Below are positions 6,618 through 10,662 of a stretch of 10,662 bases of DNA, piece by piece; within the stretch, counting starts at the first letter, position 1, and each line of letters opens with the position of its first letter. The DNA comes from CAZDSS01 sp964508185 (lineage in GTDB: Bacteria; Pseudomonadota; Alphaproteobacteria; Sphingomonadales; Govanellaceae), in NCBI GenBank assembly GCA_964508185.1, contig CAZDSS010000092.1, positions 1-10,662 of the forward strand. The letters run 5' to 3'. Under the pieces are notes generated by a model that was given only the letters and a program-made list of their open reading frames with translations, ran no database searches and was not told the origin of the DNA. Position numbers and translations under genes: made by a program.

Positions 6618-7195
6618 AGAAGACCCCGGAACATGAAGACATGGGCGATCTTTCCGGCGATCATGGGATTGCGCCGGAATTCAGCCGCATGGTCCCCATC
6701 GAGGAAGTGACGGGCGGCGGCATCGAGCGCGTGATCGAGGCGGATGAGGCCGAACGCCGCGCCCTTGCCGAGCGGTTCGACGTCCTTGCCGTTCATGCAT
6801 TGTCCGCCGTGGTGACCCTGCGGCCGAGCGAGATCGGGCTCGAGGTTGCGGGCCGGGTCACGGGAACGGTGGAACAGAGCTGCGTCGTCACGCTGGAGCC
6901 CGTGAAGACCGAAGTTGCGTCGGACTTTGCCGTGCGCTATATCTCCCCGCATATCGAGGCCGCCGGTCAAGCGGGCGAGGAACTCGATCCGCTGGGGGAG
7001 GATATTGAGCCCTTGCCGGCTGATGCCATAGATATCGGCGAGCTGGCCGCGCAATATCTGTCCCTGGCGATCGATCCCTACCCCCGCAAGTCGGGAGCCG
7101 AAGTCAAGCACCCCATGGTCCTGGGCGAGGAGCAAGGCGCTTCGCCAAGGCCAAACCCGTTTGCAGTCCTGAAAAAACTGCAGGGCGGGGCTTGA
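6614..7195 (+). CDS. DUF177/YceD family protein (23S rRNA accumulation)
   Basis: 193 residues, cytoplasmic. The E. coli homologue YceD is needed for normal 23S rRNA accumulation and, as here, is encoded next to rpmF. The family core is visible: GRVTGTVEQSCVVTLEPV (80-97), an acidic stretch ending in IDIGELAAQYLSLAIDPYPRKSG, and the C-terminal NPFAVLKKLQ. Only C90 is present in the motif where other groups have a CxxC pair; a single Cys is, as I recall, normal in alphaproteobacteria. The start is set by AGGAGG eight bases upstream and by the ATGA overlap with the chaperone gene, which suggests translational coupling. The N-terminal 20 residues are variable and acidic. Confidence 0.9.
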   Translation: MKKTPEHEDMGDLSGDHGIAPEFSRMVPIEEVTGGGIERVIEADEAERRALAERFDVLAVHALSAVVTLRPSEIGLEVAGRVTGTVEQSCVVTLEPVKTEVASDFAVRYISPHIEAAGQAGEELDPLGEDIEPLPADAIDIGELAAQYLSLAIDPYPRKSGAEVKHPMVLGEEQGASPRPNPFAVLKKLQGGA

Positions 7196-7219
7196 TGCGG
7201 ACAGATTTATAAGTATGTT
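7192..7219 (+). promoter_or_regulatory. Possible internal promoter for rpmF
   Basis: TTGATG (7192-7197), 16 nt, then TATGTT (7214-7219), each four of six to consensus. The 65-nt spacer before rpmF is the only AT-rich gap in this otherwise tightly packed operon, which fits an extra promoter for a highly expressed ribosomal protein. Confidence 0.4.
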
Positions 7220-7260
7220 CATCCGCTTGGCTGCGGAACCTTTAGAGACGGAATGAGATC

Positions 7261-7446
7261 ATGGCTGTTCCCAAGAGAAAAACCACTCCCTCGCGGCGCA
7301 ACATGCGGCGCTCCCACGACGCCCTGACGGCGGCGGCCCATCAGGAATGCCCCAATTGCGGCGACCTGAAGCGGCCCCATCACGTCTGCGGTTCCTGCGG
7401 CCATTACGACGGCCGTGAAGTGACGGGCGGGAACGACGCCGCTTGA
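7261..7446 (+). CDS. rpmF: Large ribosomal subunit protein bL32
   Basis: 61 residues, normal length for bL32. The N-terminus MAVPKRKTTPSRRNMRRSHD is the family signature of a basic tail that threads into 23S rRNA. A zinc ribbon follows with C30/C33 (CPNCG) and C43/C46 (CGSC), so this is the zinc-binding (C+) form. Ribosome-binding site GGAATGAG precedes the ATG. It sits 65 nt after the DUF177 gene and 30 nt before plsX, giving the same yceD-rpmF-plsX-fabH order as in E. coli. Confidence 0.98.
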   Translation: MAVPKRKTTPSRRNMRRSHDALTAAAHQECPNCGDLKRPHHVCGSCGHYDGREVTGGNDAA

Positions 7447-7476
7447 TCATAGCGGCGGGGCATCCGGAGGTCTGTT

Positions 7477-8526
7477 TTGACGCGCAAACTGGTGATCGCG
7501 CTGGACGCCATGGGAGGCGATCATGCCCCTGGGGCGATCATTGACGGCGCGGCCATCGCCTGCGAGCGCCATCCGGATGCCAGCTACCTGATTTTCGGCG
7601 ACGAAGCGGCGATCAAGCCGCTTCTTGCCCGTCATCAGAGGCTTGCGGAACGCGCCGTCATCCGCCACACGGACCAAGTGGTGAGCGGCGACGACAAGCC
7701 CGGCCAGGCCCTGCGCCACGGCCGGCAGTCCAGCATGGGCCGGGCCATCGCCGCGGTGGTGGACGGAGAGGCCAATGTGGCTGTGTCCGCCGGCAATACG
7801 GGCGCGCTCATGGCGCTCGCCAAGTTCATGCTCAAGACCATGCCGGGCATCGACCGCCCGGCGCTGGCCACCGTCATTCCCACCGAGCGCGGGGAGAGTG
7901 TGATGCTCGACCTCGGTGCCAATGTGGAATGCGACGAACGCAATCTCGTTGAATTCGCCGTCATGGGCGCGGCCTTCGCGCGCACGCTCCTCGGGCTTCC
8001 GAGCCCGCGGGTCGCCCTGCTCAATGTGGGGGTCGAGGAGCTCAAGGGTCATGACGCGGTGAAGGCGGCGGGCCAGAAGCTGCGCAACATGGCGCTGCCG
8101 CTGGAGTTCACCGGCTTCATCGAGGGCGACGGCATCACCGCCGGCACGGTCGATGTGGTGGTGACCGACGGATTTACCGGCAATATCGCGCTGAAGACGG
8201 CGGAGGGCACGGCCCGCATGATCGCCAATCTTCTCGCCAATGCCTTCCGCAGCTCGCTCATGGCGAAGCTCGGCTATCTTTTCGCCCGCGGCGGACTGCG
8301 GGCGCTCAAGGACCATCTCGATCCCAACAACCACAACGGCGCGGTTTTCCTCGGCCTCAACGGTCTGGTCGTCAAAAGTCACGGGGGCGCGAACGCGCTC
8401 GGCATCGCCAGTGCCATCGGAGTCGCCCACGACATGGCGGCCGATGACCTGATGGGCCGCATTGCCGCTGATCTGAAGACAGGCGGGGGGGCTCCGGCCG
8501 CGTCCGGCAAAGCGGCGGTGTCATGA
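7477..8526 (+). CDS. plsX: Phosphate acyltransferase PlsX
   Basis: 349 residues, usual for the family. It converts acyl-ACP and phosphate to acyl-phosphate, the acyl donor for PlsY in the first step of phospholipid synthesis, and works as a peripheral inner-membrane enzyme. Hallmarks: ALDAMGGDHAP (8-18), VSAGNTGALMALAKF, LDLGANVECDERNL, LLNVGVEELKG, FIEGDGITAGTVDVVVTDGF, and GAVFLGLNGLVVKSHGGA near the C-terminus. The start is TTG, six bases after GGAGG; no ATG or GTG nearby would keep the first beta strand intact. The stop overlaps the fabH start by 4 nt (ATGA), so the two steps drawing on the acyl-ACP pool are translationally linked. A short Gly/Ala-rich tail is variable. Confidence 0.97.
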   Translation: MTRKLVIALDAMGGDHAPGAIIDGAAIACERHPDASYLIFGDEAAIKPLLARHQRLAERAVIRHTDQVVSGDDKPGQALRHGRQSSMGRAIAAVVDGEANVAVSAGNTGALMALAKFMLKTMPGIDRPALATVIPTERGESVMLDLGANVECDERNLVEFAVMGAAFARTLLGLPSPRVALLNVGVEELKGHDAVKAAGQKLRNMALPLEFTGFIEGDGITAGTVDVVVTDGFTGNIALKTAEGTARMIANLLANAFRSSLMAKLGYLFARGGLRALKDHLDPNNHNGAVFLGLNGLVVKSHGGANALGIASAIGVAHDMAADDLMGRIAADLKTGGGAPAASGKAAVS

Positions 8527-9500
8527 CCATCATTCGTTCGGTTTTCACGGGCTGCGGCTCATACCTTCCGGCGCGCATCGTCACCAACGACGAACTGTCG
8601 CAAAAGGTCGATACCAGCGACGAATGGATCCGCGAGCGCACCGGCATCACCCAGCGCCATATCGCAGCCGACGGCGAATGCACCTCCGACCTGGCGGTCA
8701 AGGCGGCCGAGCGCGCCCTTGAAAGCGCAGGGATTTCGGCCAACGATCTCGACCTCATCGTGCTGGCCACCGCGACCCCGGACCACACCTTCCCGGCCAC
8801 CGCCACCACCGTGCAGGCGCGGCTCGGCATGACCCGGGGCTTCGCCTTCGACGTGCAGGCGGTCTGCTCCGGCTTCGTCTATGCCCTGACGGTCGCCGAC
8901 AATTTCATCAAGTCCGGCCAGGTGAAGCGGGCGCTTGTGATCGGCGCCGAAACCTTCTCCCGCATCCTCGACTGGAACGACCGCACCACCTGCGTGCTGT
9001 TCGGCGACGGCGCGGGCGCCGTGGTGCTGGAAGCGCGCGAAGGCACCGGCGGCACCGAGGACCGCGGCATTCTCACCACCCATCTCCATTCCGACGGCGC
9101 CCATCACGACCTTCTTTATGTGGACGGTGGGCCGTCCTCCACCCGCACCACCGGCTATCTGCGCATGGAAGGCAACAAGGTGTTCCGCCATGCGGTCTCG
9201 AACCTTGCCGCCGTGGTGGACGAGGCGCTGGAGGCGACCGGCCTTTCCGCCGCCGACAACGACTGGATCGTGCCCCACCAGGCCAACAAGCGCATCCACG
9301 ACGGCACCGCCCGGAAGCTCGGCATCGACGAGAACAAGGTGGTGGTGACGGTGGACCGCCATGCCAATACCTCGGCGGCCTCCGTGCCGCTGGCGCTCGA
9401 TGTCGCGGTGCGCGACGGCCGCATCAGGCAGGGCGACCTCGTGCTCATGGAGGCCATGGGCGGCGGTTTCACCTGGGGCGCGGCGCTCGTCCGCTGGTGA
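8523..9500 (+). CDS. fabH: 3-oxoacyl-ACP synthase III (KAS III)
   Basis: 325 residues. It starts type II fatty-acid synthesis by condensing acetyl-CoA with malonyl-ACP. The thiolase-fold triad is complete: C115 in DVQAVCSGF, H252 in VPHQANKRI, and N282 in HANTSAASVPLAL. GDGAGA (161-166) and the terminal EAMGGGFTWGA are conserved. The SDEWIRERTGI motif near residue 32 is also typical. The ATG overlaps the plsX stop; there is only a weak ribosome-binding site, which fits coupled translation. It is the last gene of the operon, followed by a weak hairpin and a T-run. Confidence 0.98.
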   Translation: MTIIRSVFTGCGSYLPARIVTNDELSQKVDTSDEWIRERTGITQRHIAADGECTSDLAVKAAERALESAGISANDLDLIVLATATPDHTFPATATTVQARLGMTRGFAFDVQAVCSGFVYALTVADNFIKSGQVKRALVIGAETFSRILDWNDRTTCVLFGDGAGAVVLEAREGTGGTEDRGILTTHLHSDGAHHDLLYVDGGPSSTRTTGYLRMEGNKVFRHAVSNLAAVVDEALEATGLSAADNDWIVPHQANKRIHDGTARKLGIDENKVVVTVDRHANTSAASVPLALDVAVRDGRIRQGDLVLMEAMGGGFTWGAALVRW

Positions 9501-9508
9501 CATGCGGC

Positions 9509-9541
9509 GGGCGGCAAAGCGCCCGATTTGAGCAAAATTTT
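9509..9541 (+). terminator. Weak possible terminator after fabH
   Basis: A 5-bp GC stem (GGGCG 9509-9513 with CGCCC 9520-9524) with a 6-nt loop, then a 12-nt gap before TTTT. The gap and short stem make it a poor intrinsic terminator; partial read-through into ihfA is possible. Confidence 0.3.
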
Positions 9542-9556
9542 CCCTTTCGCGGGCCA

Positions 9557-9585
9557 TTGACGGAACCAAGGCATAAGCTTAGGCT
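9557..9585 (+). promoter_or_regulatory. Probable promoter of ihfA
   Basis: TTGACG (9557-9562, five of six to consensus), 17 nt, then TAGGCT (9580-9585, keeping the T-A and final T). It lies in the 124-nt spacer between fabH and ihfA, with the start site expected near 9592. The -35 is good and the -10 is weak. Confidence 0.45.
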
Positions 9586-9624
9586 TTAAGTCCTTATTGG
9601 AAAACCATTTCCTGGATCCCGGCG

Positions 9625-9921
9625 ATGAGCGGAAAGACAGTCACACGAGCGGACCTCACCGAGGCCGTCTATCAAGAGGTCGGCCTGTCCCGCAATGAGT
9701 CGGCCGAACTGGTGGAACTTGTGCTGGAGGAAATTGCCCAGAGCCTGATCTCTGGCGAGGACGTGAAGATCTCCTCGTTCGGCAGCTTCCTCGTGCGCAA
9801 CAAGGGCGAGCGGGTCGGCCGCAACCCCAAGACCGGCGAGGAAGTGCCCATCGGGCCGCGCCGGGTCGTGGTGTTCCGCCCGTCGCAGGTGCTGAAGGAG
9901 CGGGTCAGCCGTCGCAGCTGA
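9625..9921 (+). CDS. ihfA: Integration host factor subunit alpha
   Basis: 98-residue DNA-bending nucleoid protein that pairs with IhfB and acts in replication, recombination and sigma-54 transcription. The family pattern is intact: TRADLTEAVYQEVGLSRNES, VELVLEEI, VKISSFGSF, then the DNA-inserting arm RVGRNPKTGEEVPI with P68 as the intercalating proline, and VVFRPSQVLKERV. The alpha rather than beta or HU assignment rests on GRNPKTGEEVPI and on the gene order ihfA–MerR–tRNA-Pro. The ribosome-binding site is weak (GGAT about ten bases before the ATG). The gene has its own candidate promoter upstream and the MerR gene 56 nt downstream. Confidence 0.95.
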   Translation: MSGKTVTRADLTEAVYQEVGLSRNESAELVELVLEEIAQSLISGEDVKISSFGSFLVRNKGERVGRNPKTGEEVPIGPRRVVVFRPSQVLKERVSRRS

Positions 9922-9977
9922 GCCCCCGCTTCGGGAACAGCCGGAGATGATCCGGCCAAGCGAAAGAGATTGGCGAG

Positions 9978-10478
9978 TTGACGACGCGCACGGGCAAATC
10001 ACCGAAGGCCTTCCGCACCATCAGCGAGGTGGCCGAGGAGCTGGGAGTGCCGCAGCATGTGCTGCGCTTCTGGGAAAGCAAGTTCGCCCAGATCAAGCCC
10101 GTGAAGCGCGGCGGCGGTCGGCGCTACTACCGGCCCGAGGACGTGGAGCTGCTCCGCGCGATCCAGACCCTCCTTTATGAAGACAAGTTCACCATCAAGG
10201 GCGTGCAGAAACTGCTGCGCGAACATGGGGTGAAATTCGTCATGTCCGGCCGGGTGGTGGAGGAAAGCGTCCTTCCCGATCTCGGCATCGCCCCCGCGGA
10301 GGCGCATGAGGACGCGCGCCAGCCGGATCTCGATTTCGGCGCGCCGCAGCAGGCACCGGCCGCCCCCCGGACAACCGGGCGCGAGCATGCCGCACGCCGC
10401 CGCCGGCTTCTTGCGATCCGCGACGAACTCAAGGAAATCCGCGGCCTTTTGGCGGACGTCGGGGCCTCCCGCATATAA
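9978..10478 (+). CDS. MerR-family transcriptional regulator
   Basis: 166 residues. An N-terminal winged HTH: FRTISEVAEELGVPQHVLRFWE (about 12-33) and the wing GGGRRYYRPEDVELL (45-59), then FTIKGVQKLLREHG. The recognition stretch has VLRFWE where classic MerR has LRYYE, typical of the subgroup encoded after ihfA in many proteobacteria. After about residue 90 there is an acidic and Pro/Ala-rich linker and a short C-terminal helix (RRRRLLAIRDELKEIRGLLAD) that could dimerise. There is no metal-binding Cys cluster, so the metal-sensing roles of classical MerR are unlikely; the effector is unknown. The start is TTG at 9978: the frame is closed at 9948 and no ATG lies between. It is probably transcribed with ihfA. 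Confidence 0.9.
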   Translation: MTTRTGKSPKAFRTISEVAEELGVPQHVLRFWESKFAQIKPVKRGGGRRYYRPEDVELLRAIQTLLYEDKFTIKGVQKLLREHGVKFVMSGRVVEESVLPDLGIAPAEAHEDARQPDLDFGAPQQAPAAPRTTGREHAARRRRLLAIRDELKEIRGLLADVGASRI

Positions 10479-10502
10479 AGCATCAAAATGGCATGAGGAC
10501 GG

Positions 10503-10531
10503 TTGCCTCGGCCCGGAGGCGGCGCTATAGT
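10503..10531 (+). promoter_or_regulatory. Sigma-70-type promoter of tRNA-Pro
   Basis: TTGCCT (10503-10508), exactly 17 nt, then TATAGT (10526-10531, five of six). Transcription would start near 10538, about 70 nt before the tRNA, so the primary transcript needs 5' processing. The -10 sits in a near-palindrome, GGCGCTATAGTGCC. Confidence 0.6.
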
Positions 10532-10607
10532 GCCGACCGCCGGAGCCCGGGGGCCAGATGCCGCATGTCGGCATTGGGCGCAGTTTGCGGGCTTTGCGGC
10601 ATCATGA

Positions 10608-10662
<55 letters not shown>

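Noticed and set aside
7447..9569. Long minus-strand open frames opposite plsX and fabH
   Set aside because: Their His/Gly/Arg-rich translations are the usual mirror of high-GC coding sequence, and the plus-strand genes are unmistakable.
9578..9590. CTTA-N5-TAAG dyad over the ihfA start-site region as an operator
   Set aside because: Half-sites of four bases are too short to support a regulator call, and no known consensus was recognised.
9925..9955. Short dyads (CCCG/CGGG and CCGG/CCGG) between ihfA and the MerR gene as a terminator
   Set aside because: Four-base stems without a T-run; the spacing and gene order favour read-through.

Overview
The window is a high-G+C bacterial chromosome segment that reads as an alphaproteobacterium. 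The reasons are the block bamE / cbp3-like chaperone – DUF177 – plsX – fabH – ihfA – MerR – tRNA-Pro, the alphaproteobacterial style of the BamE tail and of the cytochrome bc1 chaperone, a perfect full-length CtrA box (TTAA-N7-TTAA), and a membrane pyrophosphatase resembling those of Rhodospirillum-type bacteria. The exact order cannot be fixed from this sequence. No mobile element, CRISPR array or phage gene was seen, and the whole window looks chromosomal.

Layout. (1) 1-738: the 3' part of hppA, the ion-pumping pyrophosphatase, closed by a strong intrinsic terminator. (2) 739-2385: an AT-rich leader with a perfect CtrA box drives a single gene, a PilZ domain fused to a SAM-dependent methyltransferase, ending at a UUCG-capped hairpin. 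(3) 2404-5260, minus strand: a FadL-type outer-membrane channel followed 13 nt later by a six-TM sensor histidine kinase, converging on the methyltransferase gene; a one-mismatch CtrA-like site precedes fadL. (4) 5298-5924, minus strand: the lipoprotein gene bamE with its own promoter. (5) 6006-9500, plus strand: cbp3-like chaperone, DUF177/YceD, rpmF, plsX and fabH, tightly packed with two 4-nt ATGA overlaps. (6) 9557-10478: ihfA and a MerR-type regulator. (7) 10503-10662: promoter and first 55 nt of tRNA-Pro(GGG), cut by the window end.

How they work together. Regions 4-7 are housekeeping: outer-membrane assembly, bc1 complex assembly, 50S ribosome assembly, and the branch point of fatty-acid and phospholipid synthesis, followed by a nucleoid protein. 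The accessory part is region 2-3. A c-di-GMP-type domain joined to a methyltransferase of the general sort annotated as 3-hydroxypalmitate methyl ester synthase (PhcB-like) sits next to a channel for hydrophobic molecules and a multi-TM histidine kinase. Together these could be the synthase, entry route and receptor of a lipid-type signalling circuit tied to the CtrA cell-cycle/motility regulon. That is a hypothesis from neighbourhood and domain content, not a demonstrated system; no response regulator lies in the window.
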